Position numbers and translations under genes: made by a program. A model generated the notes under the pieces. That model was not told where the DNA came from. It did not search any database and saw nothing but the letters and a program-made list of their open reading frames with translations. 64,000 nt of DNA from UBA6163 sp041753075 (GTDB taxonomy: Bacteria > Planctomycetota > Planctomycetia > Pirellulales > Pirellulaceae): NCBI GenBank assembly GCA_041753075.1, contig JBGSVE010000166.1, forward strand, positions 1 to 64,000, in the 5' to 3' direction. This document shows positions 41,345-50,811 of the stretch, piece after piece (positions within the stretch are counted from its first letter, which is position 1; each line of letters starts with the position of its first letter).

Positions 41345-43345
41345 TTACGGAACCGGAACCAATTGCGAGGTCGCACCCAAGATTGCTTCGACTGCTGCGG
41401 CGCTCTGGTCGAGCACAAAGGGGCCGAGATGTTTGTCGAAGTGCAGCAGCAACACCGTCTCATCATTTGGTTGATGCCGTCGCTGGGGCGTGAAGTCGGC
41501 ATCGTACATGGCTGATTTCGCTAAACGAACTTCATCGATCATGCACAACATTGGCCGCGTCGGCAGACCGCTGCCATCAGGGTCCGCACCGATGTAAAGC
41601 GGCAAATCATTGACGCGCCTCCTGCCTGCCCCTGGCTTCGTATCAACCTTTTTTCCATCCACAAAGATCGTTACGTTTTTGCCATCGTACACGCCTGCTA
41701 GGTGCGTCCATTTTGTCGTGCTCAGCTTTTCAGTTGCGGCGGCGGTTACATAGCGACCGTCCAAGTTGATATCGAATTGCGGCACGCCCTCGTCGCTGAA
41801 CAACGCATACTCCGAACCTTGGGTCTTGGCAATGATCGAGTTGTATCCGCTCAACTCCGTGGGTCGCACCCAACATTCGAGCGTCATCGGCCCGTCGGGA
41901 AGCCGAATTTGATTTGCGGCAATGCGCACTGCAGACGCCGGGTCCGAGATGAGCAAACAATGCGGCTGTGAATCGACAAAGTAGTTCGCCGGAACGGCTG
42001 CGGGTCGCACAGGGATCGGCGTGACCACATCGGGCAAGCGAATACGAGCCGAATCGCCAACCAATTCAAGCTGCAATCGCAGGCCCGGCAATACCGTGCT
42101 GGTTGGATTGCCGGCGGGCCGAAACACTGAAAACGTCACCTCGCGGCTGGCACCCGGAGGAATCGTGAAGTGTTCGTGGTCAAGCGAACTGAGCCAACGC
42201 CCATTGCCAACATTGCCTTCGCAGACCGCCGTGACAGCAACTTCTCGTGGGCAAGGGTTGGTAATGCGAAACGCAAACTCACCAGCGGCCGAACCGTCGA
42301 CCTGCAATTTCGCCCCTGGACTATCACTGACCGGCCGGATGGTTCGGCCCTGTTCAACGATCTGCAAAAACTCCTTGGTAAAGTCTTTGGGATCGATCAC
42401 CGCACCGACTGGAATCGCGGCGACGGTGACGCGATCTTTGCGAACGGTGACCATATTCAAGTGATGTAAATAGCCGGCATCGGGAATGTCACCTTCGAGA
42501 TGACCGCCAGTCGTCGCCAGCGTGAAGTACTCGATGTGGTCGCCGGGGGCTTTGCTCGGTGCGTCATATCGCATGTGGTGGATATGACCGGCGAACACCG
42601 CGCTGACATTACCAGCGGCGACGAATTTTTTATGCACAACATTCCAATTGCTGCCCGTGTAACCGCCGCCGATCCAGCGCGGATGATGCAGAAACACAAA
42701 CACGTGGTCGGCTCCCTTGAGTTCTTCAAGAGCCTTGTCAACGAACGCGAGTTGAGCGTCGCTCATCTGCTGTAGTCGGCCCTCGTTGAATCCTTTCTCG
42801 TTCGACTTCGCATCACCTTCGTCGGAGTAAAGCACAATGAAGCCAGCGTTCTTGTGTGCAAACGAGTACCAGAGCGGCCCAAAGTGCTCCTCGTAGTTGC
42901 TTTCATGTTGGCCCGCGGGTGCCGGACCCTTGCCGCGCCAATAGACATCGTGATTGCCCGCTACGGGAAACCATTTCATCTGCAGCCGATCCATGATCGC
43001 CTTGAACTCCGTCATCTGGTCCATCCACTCTGGCTTCTCGTTGTAGCCTTGGACCAAGTCACCGACGGTTAGCACAAGATCGGGATCGAGCAGGTTGGTA
43101 TCGACGACGGCTTGCTCGAGAACCTTCAAGCCAGCGGGCACGCCGCCGGTGCGGTCGCCGTAGACCACAAAGTGAAAGACGTCGTCTTCCTTGGTCGGAG
43201 GCAGCACGCGGGCACCCGCGCGAGTGGTCAATAGCGCTGGTTTGTCGTGCTGATGTGGATGCTCGCCGTCATGGCCGGTCGCAAACTCGCCGGAAAGAGC
43301 GCCGAGCCAAACGACGGTACAAATCAAAAAAGCTTGCTTATTCAT
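41345..43345 (-). CDS. Exported calcineurin-like phosphoesterase with LamG domain
   Basis: A 666-residue protein with a signal peptide (MNKQAFLICTVVWLGALSG). Metallophosphoesterase motifs run in order: VVYGDRTGG, TVGDLVQGY, PVAGNHDVYW, FLHHPRWIGG and FAGHIHHMRYD, giving a complete two-metal site. A His-rich stretch (GHDGEHPHQHDK) follows the signal. A middle beta domain (about 345-450) precedes a C-terminal LamG/concanavalin fold (MTLECWVRPTELSGYNSIIAKTQ and THLAGVYDGKNVTIFVDGKKV). Secreted enzyme acting on phosphoesters, with LamG probably binding glycans. Start 43345 is chosen over 43390 by the signal peptide. Confidence 0.9.
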   Translation of the reverse strand: MNKQAFLICTVVWLGALSGEFATGHDGEHPHQHDKPALLTTRAGARVLPPTKEDDVFHFVVYGDRTGGVPAGLKVLEQAVVDTNLLDPDLVLTVGDLVQGYNEKPEWMDQMTEFKAIMDRLQMKWFPVAGNHDVYWRGKGPAPAGQHESNYEEHFGPLWYSFAHKNAGFIVLYSDEGDAKSNEKGFNEGRLQQMSDAQLAFVDKALEELKGADHVFVFLHHPRWIGGGYTGSNWNVVHKKFVAAGNVSAVFAGHIHHMRYDAPSKAPGDHIEYFTLATTGGHLEGDIPDAGYLHHLNMVTVRKDRVTVAAIPVGAVIDPKDFTKEFLQIVEQGRTIRPVSDSPGAKLQVDGSAAGEFAFRITNPCPREVAVTAVCEGNVGNGRWLSSLDHEHFTIPPGASREVTFSVFRPAGNPTSTVLPGLRLQLELVGDSARIRLPDVVTPIPVRPAAVPANYFVDSQPHCLLISDPASAVRIAANQIRLPDGPMTLECWVRPTELSGYNSIIAKTQGSEYALFSDEGVPQFDINLDGRYVTAAATEKLSTTKWTHLAGVYDGKNVTIFVDGKKVDTKPGAGRRRVNDLPLYIGADPDGSGLPTRPMLCMIDEVRLAKSAMYDADFTPQRRHQPNDETVLLLHFDKHLGPFVLDQSAAAVEAILGATSQLVPVP

Positions 43346-43473
43346 TAAGATCACCTTAGACGGATAGTTGGGCAGTGTGAGTATTGCCAATAGAACCCAG
43401 TCTGGCGCACTTATCTATGCAGCATCTTGGCGAGAACCCGGTGAGGATCTTGTGAAGTAGCGTTGTTGAACAA

Positions 43474-44703
43474 TTAGCAAATCTTGGTTTCGAGGCTTTC
43501 CGATTGCTTTTCTTCGTTGCGTCTGCGGGGCAATTTACTTGTCAGCGCCGCCACTACGCCTAAACCAATTGCCGCCGCAGTCTGAATACGGGGATCTTCC
43601 AGCCATGACTTCCAGCCTAATGTTGCGTCCTGGCTTGATTGACGTTCAGCTTGTTCAACAATTCGCCCGCCAACGGGGTCGCCGCTGTGAATGAACATCT
43701 GGATTAGCGCTAACGGATCAATCGCAGCTTGCGAGGATGTGATTGGCCTGGAAGCGTCGACCATTGGCAAATCAATCATTCCCTCCGGTGCGAGGTTTGA
43801 TCGCTTGGCCTGAAGCTCCGGTGTAACGGATGGTTTGTTTCTAATAACGCCATCAGCGGCTAGCGGACTGACGGTGATCGCGCCATGACGAACTTGATTA
43901 AGTAGCAGCGCTTCGTCGAGTTCAAAGCCAGGCGACGCGAACAGTCGATCGCGAGGAGAGAAAAGGTCATTCAAGAGCGACGGCCCAAGTGAATCAAGAC
44001 GCAGCAACGATCCAATGTGATCCGATGAGTCTACAGTGGACAACATACCCGGCAAACCAAAATTCTCATCAACGCCCGAATTCGTAACGCCGTTCGGAAT
44101 CAACGATGTTGATCCGACAGCCTGCCGCGCAGTGGCTTGAATAATATCTACCGAGCTCGAACCAATACTGTATGATGTCGATCTACTATTTGGGTTTTGA
44201 TCTTCGCCCAACAACGACGTGGAAAAAAGTTCGTCAACGGCCGCCGACGCGATGGCTGTGTTTCCGGCCAACGCGTTGTTCGTTGTGTTTAAATTCGATG
44301 TCGTGGTCGCTGCGGCAGAATCTGAGACCGCTGGCAAAACCACCGGCCGTGCCAGGTCTGATGGCAGCGATCCGGCGGTCGTTCCACCGAACGCCAAGGG
44401 TGCCAAGCGAATGGTGAAAAAGGAAAACACAGACTGGGTGTTTGGTCGCAGTAGGGCAAACGTCGTTCGGCCCGCGGCGAACTGGTTAATCGATTGAGCC
44501 GAAAGCGAGTGGACTTGGGCTTGGGACGACGTGGCGTCAAACAGAATTCCCGGTTGGTCGTCGGCCGCTGGAATCAACAAAACGAACCCACCACCATCGA
44601 GCATTGAACGCGATTCCAGCCGCTCCAGGCACAGTAAGCGGGACGCCGACGAGGTGCCGCGTCGCGGCTTACGTCTTGTTCGTGTTTGAGCATTCATTGG
44701 CAT
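43474..44703 (-). CDS. LEPR-XLL motif protein of unknown function, downstream of kinase-TPR
   Basis: A 409-residue protein from the ATG at 44703 (44697 also possible). The basic N-terminus carries LERLESRSMLDGG, a variant of the LEPR-XLL signature of planctomycete exported proteins. The middle is low in recognisable domains, rich in Ser, Thr and Asn. Near the C-terminus RIQTAAAIGLGVVAALTSKLPRRR is a short hydrophobic segment with a basic end, as in tail anchors. The frame extends upstream into the kinase gene, but codon 1 there lies in another gene. It is 16 bases after the kinase-TPR stop, so it is probably the third gene of that operon and possibly its effector. Confidence 0.72.
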   Translation of the reverse strand: MPMNAQTRTRRKPRRGTSSASRLLCLERLESRSMLDGGGFVLLIPAADDQPGILFDATSSQAQVHSLSAQSINQFAAGRTTFALLRPNTQSVFSFFTIRLAPLAFGGTTAGSLPSDLARPVVLPAVSDSAAATTTSNLNTTNNALAGNTAIASAAVDELFSTSLLGEDQNPNSRSTSYSIGSSSVDIIQATARQAVGSTSLIPNGVTNSGVDENFGLPGMLSTVDSSDHIGSLLRLDSLGPSLLNDLFSPRDRLFASPGFELDEALLLNQVRHGAITVSPLAADGVIRNKPSVTPELQAKRSNLAPEGMIDLPMVDASRPITSSQAAIDPLALIQMFIHSGDPVGGRIVEQAERQSSQDATLGWKSWLEDPRIQTAAAIGLGVVAALTSKLPRRRNEEKQSESLETKIC

Positions 44704-44719
44704 TGCGTTACCCGTCCCG

Positions 44720-47194
44720 TTACCCGTCCAGAGAAGCGAAATTGTAGCGAATTTGGTCCAAAAAGCGATGGTTTTCTGGGTCGCGTGGTGACAATCGTTC
44801 GGCGCGGCTTTGATAATCGATCGCGGTTTTGAAACACTGCTTGGCCTCGGTAGTGCGAGTTTGCTTGCGCAGCAGTACGCCAAGATTATTGAACAGTCCG
44901 CTGCATTGTCGCGCTGCACCGACATCGCGCGGATCGGCTTCGGCGGTCGGTTGCGACAAGGCAATCGCGCGGCGAAACGATGCTTCGGCTTCAGCGGCAC
45001 GATCGACGGATGACAGCGCCATCGCATGGTTGTTCAGCGCGACCGAAAGCTCCCGCCTTGGCCCAACAAGATTCGGCATTTGCAGCAGCACACGGTCAAG
45101 CATTTCGATCGCTCGTTGATAAGCATCGATCGACGATTCATAGTCGCCGGCGCGCCAGTGCAAAGACGCGAGCTGATGATGCGCCAGAGCACGGCGGCGG
45201 ATGTCCAGCGGCGTCCCGTCCAACGAATTGGGCAGTGATTGATTGATTTCAAGTGAACGAGTTGTCCACATTGCCGCCTGTTTCACTTCGCCAACCTCAG
45301 CCAACAGCACAGCGAGGTTCCCCATCGCGGCGGCAAGGTCACGCCGTATGGTGTAATCGCTGCTGAAGTTCGATTTGCCGAGATCGTCGAGCAAAGCAAC
45401 TGCGGTATGCAAGCTCTGTGTCGCTAATTCTTTCTCGCCGCGACGGATTGCGACGACACCGCGATTGTTCAGAGCCAAGGCAAGCGAAATTCGCGGTTGG
45501 TCACTTCGGTCCGAGTTATTGCGGGACATTGCCCGCTGCGCGATATCGACCGATTCATTTAACAGTGCCATCGCCAAATCGTGATTGCCATGTTCGCTGT
45601 TGAGCATCGCACGACCGACAATCGCCTGGACCAAGCGAGATGTGGACGGTTCGCCCAACCCCGCGACGCCACGCAAATCATCGATTGCCGCCTCATACGC
45701 CTGATCGGACTGCAAAAAATTGCCCGTCAGTTCAACCAACTTGGCGACCTTAAGACGAGTCTGTGCCACGTCACTGCCAAGTGAATCATCATCGTTGGCA
45801 TTGGCGATAAACAATTCGTAATAGCCAAGTGTTTCTGCCATCACCTCTTGGCGCAATTCTTCGGTTCCCGGGATCGATTCAAGCCGTGCGGCGATGTCCG
45901 CACCAAGCGTGTCGACGGCGCGGCGAGCATGACGATAATTGGTCTCGGCCTTTGCCAAGGCATGTCTCGTTTCGGCTTGTTGCCGCGAAACAATTAGCGC
46001 GTGGCCCACCGCCGCCGACGCAGCCAAAAATGCGATGAACAATAATCCCGCCACCTGCGAGGCATTGGCGCGAGCATAACCGGTCCATCGTTCGGCGAGC
46101 GTCACTCGCGAAGCTTCGATCGGCTCGCCATGTGCAAATCGGCGGAGGTCAGCCGCTAAGTCGCCAGCGGACACGTAACGTTCACTCGGATCACGACGCA
46201 TCGCGCGGCGAATGATGATCTCCAACGGCTTGGGAACTGAACGATCAAGCAAACGTGGGCGTGTTGGCTCCGAGGTTTGAATGTGCCGCAGCAGCGTGAT
46301 ACTGTCATTGGCCGCAAAGGTTGGACGCAACAAGACGAGCTCGTAAAGCGTCGCTCCCAAAGAATAGATATCAGTTCGTTCGTCCACCGCACCCGATCGG
46401 CCTGAGGCCTGTTCGGGACTCATATATCGCAACGTTCCAACCAAGTCACCGGAGCGGGTTAATTCGGCATCACGACCGATTCGGGCCAGCCCAAAGTCAG
46501 CTACCCAAACGTGGCCATCATCAGTTAGCAAAAGATTCGATGGTTTGATGTCACGATGAATGACACCCACGCTGTGCGCATGCGCGATCCCGTCCGCAGC
46601 GTCCGCAATCCAGCCAGCGATGCGCTCAAATCGTCCCTCGCCGAGTAGTAGATTGCTGCCGGAATCATGGTCATCGCTCGAAATCCCATGCAGCGCAGCG
46701 GCTGCGATCCGCCGATCAAGGGACAAACCGTCAACCCGATTCATCGCATAGTAATAAATTCCGCGACTCGTGCCGAAGTCGAGCATGGAGACGATGTGGG
46801 CATGATCGGTCATCGACGCGGCCGTTGCTTCGCGACAGAAACGTTCAAGCCGATCCGATTGGGGCGCAGCACAAAAAGCCAAGACTTTGATTGCAACCTC
46901 GCGACCGGTCGTGCTATGGCGCGCCGCATAGATGACGCCTGAACCACCACGCCCCAACTCTTCACCGAGTTCATATCCGTCGATCTGCGGTGCGGCTACA
47001 GACAACGCCTTGGGAACATCGAGCGTCATCATCGCGCCGCCCAGCAATGACAAAGCTGAAAATGCTTCGCGCAGCGGTTCGCGAATGTCAGGATTCGCTC
47101 TGATAATTGCAGATTGGCTCGGAGCGCTGCCGTGCTCGCGATCGATCAGGAATTGATCCAGAATTTCGACCAAGCGGTCATCTTGGGAGCTCAT
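44720..47194 (-). CDS. Membrane Ser/Thr protein kinase with TPR region
   Basis: An 824-residue protein. A Hanks-type kinase domain (about 72-352) has GRGGSGVIY (81-89), Lys103 in VAIKVL, HRDIKPSN (213-220), DFG (233-235) and GTLRYMSPEQ, so it should be active. One membrane span lies near 380-402 (VAGLLFIAFLAASAAVGHALIV). The remaining 420 residues are helical TPR-type repeats (LALNNRGVVAIRRGEKELATQSLHTAVALL, HHQLASLHWRAGDYESSIDAYQRAIEML). Its start overlaps the ECF sigma stop (ATGA, 47191-47194). Kinases paired with ECF sigma factors in planctomycetes may control them by phosphorylation; that role here is inference. Confidence 0.93.
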   Translation of the reverse strand: MSSQDDRLVEILDQFLIDREHGSAPSQSAIIRANPDIREPLREAFSALSLLGGAMMTLDVPKALSVAAPQIDGYELGEELGRGGSGVIYAARHSTTGREVAIKVLAFCAAPQSDRLERFCREATAASMTDHAHIVSMLDFGTSRGIYYYAMNRVDGLSLDRRIAAAALHGISSDDHDSGSNLLLGEGRFERIAGWIADAADGIAHAHSVGVIHRDIKPSNLLLTDDGHVWVADFGLARIGRDAELTRSGDLVGTLRYMSPEQASGRSGAVDERTDIYSLGATLYELVLLRPTFAANDSITLLRHIQTSEPTRPRLLDRSVPKPLEIIIRRAMRRDPSERYVSAGDLAADLRRFAHGEPIEASRVTLAERWTGYARANASQVAGLLFIAFLAASAAVGHALIVSRQQAETRHALAKAETNYRHARRAVDTLGADIAARLESIPGTEELRQEVMAETLGYYELFIANANDDDSLGSDVAQTRLKVAKLVELTGNFLQSDQAYEAAIDDLRGVAGLGEPSTSRLVQAIVGRAMLNSEHGNHDLAMALLNESVDIAQRAMSRNNSDRSDQPRISLALALNNRGVVAIRRGEKELATQSLHTAVALLDDLGKSNFSSDYTIRRDLAAAMGNLAVLLAEVGEVKQAAMWTTRSLEINQSLPNSLDGTPLDIRRRALAHHQLASLHWRAGDYESSIDAYQRAIEMLDRVLLQMPNLVGPRRELSVALNNHAMALSSVDRAAEAEASFRRAIALSQPTAEADPRDVGAARQCSGLFNNLGVLLRKQTRTTEAKQCFKTAIDYQSRAERLSPRDPENHRFLDQIRYNFASLDG

Positions 47195-47835
47195 GAAAGC
47201 GACTCCAATTCGTGCAGCCGCCGAAGTTGTTTCAGCGCCCGCAACCAGAGCAAACGAACGGCCTGTGATGAACGACCCATCTGCTGAGCAATATCATCAA
47301 AACGCATGCCGCTAAAATTTCGCAGTGCAACAACGGTTTGGTAGTCAGGCGGCAGTTGAGAAATCAGATTCGCAACCCGAACCGATTGCTCGTCTTGACT
47401 GACAATCGCGCTGGGCGTGGCCTGGTTGCTTGCCAATAACCCAGCGAGCTGGACACTGCTGTGACTCAGGTTGCGATTGACCGAATCAATTGAAACCTCG
47501 CGGCGAACATCGCGTTTTTCGGTGTTCACGTGTCGATCGATTTCTCGCAGCAATGTGCGAGTCAAAATCGTCCGCAGCCAGCCGATAAATTCCCCCGGCG
47601 ATTCCCCACGAAAGTCAGCAAAATCGCGGTGCGCCGCCAACATCGCTTCTTGGACAACATCGGACTCGCCAACACGGCGGCCGACGCTGGCCCGGATTTG
47701 CGAGGCAACGAGCATCCGCAAATACTGACGATAACGTTCCAGTAAATCACCAAGGGCATCGGGTCGGCCGGATCTAGCCTCGGCTATCGTCGACTCGAAA
47801 TCGTTGGCCGGAGAAGAATTGGACATGAAGGACAT
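47191..47835 (-). CDS. ECF-type RNA polymerase sigma factor
   Basis: A 214-residue sigma-70-family protein. Region 2 reads LGDLLERYRQYLRMLVASQIRASVGRRVGESDVVQEAMLAAHRDFADFRG, with the DVVQEAML promoter-melting motif. Region 4 reads ISQLPPDYQTVVALRNFSGMRFDDIAQQMGRSSQAVRLLWLRALKQLRRL, a helix-turn-helix for -35 recognition. No anti-sigma gene is next to it; a kinase-TPR gene is coupled by a 4-base overlap, as in the planctomycete-type ECF groups that depend on kinases. Start 47826 is an alternative. A 19-base tandem repeat lies 33 bases upstream. Confidence 0.93.
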   Translation of the reverse strand: MSFMSNSSPANDFESTIAEARSGRPDALGDLLERYRQYLRMLVASQIRASVGRRVGESDVVQEAMLAAHRDFADFRGESPGEFIGWLRTILTRTLLREIDRHVNTEKRDVRREVSIDSVNRNLSHSSVQLAGLLASNQATPSAIVSQDEQSVRVANLISQLPPDYQTVVALRNFSGMRFDDIAQQMGRSSQAVRLLWLRALKQLRRLHELESLS

Positions 47836-48192
47836 TATCTTCCTACAGGGCGAACCAATTTGGCGATTATTCGCGGAATCGGTTAATATTCGCGGAATCG
47901 ATTAAAAAGCCAATCAAAAACTTGATTGGGCATACTGGCTTGGTAACGCTGGATATCACTGCGTCTGTGTAGCGGGCGCGTCCAATAAGCGTTACGAACT
48001 CGCCACCACATTTGTTGGAAATCGAATCCCCGGCTGCCCAATCGTCAGCCTATGTGAAATCAAGCAAATTCGCGGGCGAACTAAATGAACTACCCTTCCC
48101 ACCTCAAGTTGCCGTGACAATAATTCTCAATTGAACGGGCGGTGAGAGTTTCACCACTGCATTTTTTCAGTATTCATTTCAGGAACGTGTTG
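47836..48192. other. Divergent control region between the ECF sigma gene and the pseudopilin gene
   Basis: 357 bases without a gene. The dominant feature is the tandem 19-bp repeat at 47868-47905. The far end carries a good AGGAA site before the pseudopilin ATG at 48193. Confidence 0.5.
47868..47905. repeat. Tandem 19-bp direct repeat (two copies)
   Basis: TATTCGCGGAATCGGTTAA (47868-47886) is directly followed by a second copy (47887-47905) that differs only by A for G at position 15. The core TTCGCGGAA is nearly self-complementary. It ends 33 bases from the ECF sigma start, so it is well placed as an operator or a duplicated promoter element. Confidence 0.7.
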
Positions 48193-49482
48193 ATGAGATC
48201 TCGAAGGCGGGGTGCTTTCACCCTCGTTGAGTTGCTGGTCGTGATTGCCATTATCGGTGTGATGGTTGGACTCTTGCTCCCCGCAGTCCAGGCCGCGCGC
48301 GAAGCAGCCCGGCGAATGAGTTGCAGCAATAATTTCAAGCAGATTGGTCTTGGCATGCATAATTATCATGCGGCCTACAACCAACTGCCACTGCAAGGTG
48401 CCGGCACCGGTCGTTGGCAACCTGGGATGAATCCACCAGCCTGGTGGAACAATAATCAGCTTCGCGCCAACGAACGACTCAGTTTCCTTGTGGGATTGAC
48501 GCCGTTTGTTGAGCAGCAGGCGTTGTGGGAACAGGTGAGCGCTCCGCTTGCTGTGAACGCCGACGGTTCGCCCAAAGCGCTTCCACTTTGGCCAGCGATG
48601 GGACCAACCCCGAACGTAGCGACTTACGGTCCGTGGACTCAGGACGTATCAACGTTTCGCTGCCCAAGCGATCCCGGTGTCGGTTTGCCGTCACAAGGTC
48701 GGACCAATTATGCCGCTTGCATCGGCGACTCGATCTTTCTGATGGCGTTTGGCCCGCTGAACTCTGTAATGCGCGAAAATTCGGCGTATGCGCAAGAGTC
48801 GCGAGCATCGTGTCGCGGCGTTTTTGTGCAGCGCCAGAAGATGAACTTTCGCGATATTCTTGACGGCACAGCGAATACGATTGCCGCCGGTGAAATTGCC
48901 ACTGACCTCGGTGACCGCAGCATTTCGACGGTCGTTCGTTCCGACCAAAACCCAACGATGCTTTACGCTCAACCGGGACTGTGCTCACAATTCGTCGATC
49001 CACTGCGTCCGCGATTTTGGCAAGCGGCTTACCAGTACGGTACCGGTTTGATGGGTGTACCCAATGGCCGTGGCTATCGCTGGGCTGACTCGGCCGGTCC
49101 CTATTCCGGGTTCCATACAATTCTGCCGCCTAACGCCGAGTTGTGCGGCAGCACAGTGCCAACCCCCAACGCAGGTTCACCGAACGTGGCGGCCATTACG
49201 AACAATGCGGCAGTTCCGGCTACGCAGGACCATGCCAAGGAAATGGTTCTGCCGCCAAGCAGCAAACACCAGGGAGGTTGTCACGTCTTGATGGCTGACG
49301 GGGCGGTGAAATTTATCACTGACTCGATCGAAGCGGGAGCTTCGCGCGGCACTGGCGGCACGGCGCAAATGGTGATGAACGGTGCCACGCTCACGGCCGC
49401 GCCAGGATCGGCCAGCCCCTATGGCCTGTGGGGCTCGCTGGGAACACGGGCATCAAAAGAAACGATCAACGCTGACTTTTAA
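48193..49482 (+). CDS. DUF1559 type II pseudopilin-like protein
   Basis: A 429-residue protein from the ATG at 48193, with AGGAA upstream. The N-terminus RRRGAFTLVELLVVIAIIGVMVGLLLPAVQAAREAARRM is a type IV prepilin signal: cleavage before the Phe of FTLVE and a hydrophobic helix. The rest is the DUF1559 fold, found mainly in planctomycetes and related phyla, in many paralogues: SCSNNFKQIGLGMHNYHAAYNQLP near the start and HVLMADGAVKFITDSI near the end. It is probably exported and assembled or anchored through the pilin helix; function unknown. Transcribed divergently from the ECF sigma operon. Confidence 0.93.
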   Translation: MRSRRRGAFTLVELLVVIAIIGVMVGLLLPAVQAAREAARRMSCSNNFKQIGLGMHNYHAAYNQLPLQGAGTGRWQPGMNPPAWWNNNQLRANERLSFLVGLTPFVEQQALWEQVSAPLAVNADGSPKALPLWPAMGPTPNVATYGPWTQDVSTFRCPSDPGVGLPSQGRTNYAACIGDSIFLMAFGPLNSVMRENSAYAQESRASCRGVFVQRQKMNFRDILDGTANTIAAGEIATDLGDRSISTVVRSDQNPTMLYAQPGLCSQFVDPLRPRFWQAAYQYGTGLMGVPNGRGYRWADSAGPYSGFHTILPPNAELCGSTVPTPNAGSPNVAAITNNAAVPATQDHAKEMVLPPSSKHQGGCHVLMADGAVKFITDSIEAGASRGTGGTAQMVMNGATLTAAPGSASPYGLWGSLGTRASKETINADF

Positions 49483-49485
49483 GCG

Positions 49486-50811
49486 TCAGTTGATCGGCAG
49501 CAGCTCGGCATACATCGCGTCGCACGCGCGGCGCGATGTTGCCAACAGCGACTCGTCGGCAAGATCGCCTATCTCAATGACGGCAGGGTAAGTTGAATCG
49601 ATCAGCTCACACAATCGATCCGCCTTGCCAGGCGTGAACTTGATCGACTGAGATATCGACTCCCATTGAACCCGCGTCATAGGCATGCGCAACCGCAGAC
49701 ATGCCGGACCGCCGCCGTTGTTCATACTTTGGCTCAGTTCGACGGTTTCGACTTGCACGACAAGGGGACAACGTTCGCTCAATGTGTCCAAGACTTTGTT
49801 TGCTGTCGCAATTTCTTTCACGTTCGCCGGGCAGAGTAGTGCCATCTGGTTTGAATTCGGTAGCGAAATCAATTGGCTGTTGAACAAGTAGCTTTTGCGT
49901 GCATCGTCCAGTGAATGCTCTCGCTCGGATATCAAAACGCGGTGCAGCGTGTCGCCCGTCACTTCACGAAATCGCTTTTCGATTGCGTAAATTGTCTCGT
50001 CGGCATCGACATAAGCCAGCTCGTGATGCAGCCAAACATTCTGGTAGCTGGCGGCAACGACGTCGTTGTGAAAAGCACCCGCCCGGATCGCAGCGGGGTG
50101 TTGCCGAAGAAACAATGTGTTCTCCAAATTGAGTCCATGGATTCGTGCGACCGCCATTGAGGCATCCAGGCTTTGCCGTCCGATCGAACGCTGGTCGTCC
50201 GAGTCCTGGTCGTCACCGCCGTACACGAAAATATCAACGCCAAGGCGACCTGTAGCATCACAGAGCCGCATGTGGTTTGCCGCACCCTCGTCGCGAAGCG
50301 AATGCTTACTGGCCAACGGTGGATGGACCGCAAATGACGCGTCGTGGAATACTTGACGAAAAGTCTCGAACGTTGACGTCGGTTCGAGACTCCGGTGCAG
50401 GCTGCTGCTAAGGTTTGCGATCGACAAATGCGTTCTACCGTCGCGACGGGCCGGACCGGCCGAGACAGTCGCCGCATTGGCAGCCCACATCGACGAGGCA
50501 CTCCAGACGGCCGACAACAAATTCGGGCGCGAAGTCAAAGCGGCGCGCGAGACTTCACCCGCCGATCCGCGAAAACCGAGGGTTTCGAGCACACCGAGCA
50601 CTGGGTGCCGCGGCGGCGGCAGGATCGCGACTAGCGCACCGAGCGAAGCGGCGCGACGCATTTTCTCAATACCCTCGATGGCCGCCGCTGCAGGATACGC
50701 AGGCTTGCCCTGATGTGACTCCGATGCCTAGTTGCCGACACCAAGGCCGCCGAAATGATGCGTTGGACCAACGAGACCATCGAAATTGACTTCAAACAAA
50801 TGGTCGTTCAT
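49486..50811 (-). pseudogene. astB: N-succinylarginine dihydrolase interrupted by in-frame TAG
   Basis: AstB hydrolyses N2-succinylarginine to N2-succinylornithine, ammonia and CO2 in arginine succinyltransferase catabolism. From the ATG at 50811, overlapping the astD end by 20 bases, the frame reads MNDHLFEVNFDGLVGPTH and then HFGGLGVGN, the true AstB N-terminus. A TAG (50728-50730) follows as codon 28, and then ASESHQGKP continues in frame to the normal end at 49486. The catalytic residues are intact: Glu in RDEGAANHMR, His in FHNDVVAAS, Cys in GGGPACLRLR. The stop lies inside the substrate-binding loop (E. coli 19-28). Restart at 50661 would lose the first 50 residues. Nonsense mutation, suppression or base error are all possible. 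Confidence 0.88.

Noticed and set aside
44704..45027. N-terminal extension of the LEPR-XLL protein inside the kinase gene
   Set aside because: It overlaps conserved TPR coding sequence in another frame; the LEPR-XLL motif near the start at 44703 fits the family better.
49486..50661. Simple N-terminally short astB starting at the ATG at 50661
   Set aside because: The 50 codons upstream continue AstB homology in frame apart from one TAG, including the family N-terminus, so a plain short gene does not explain the data.
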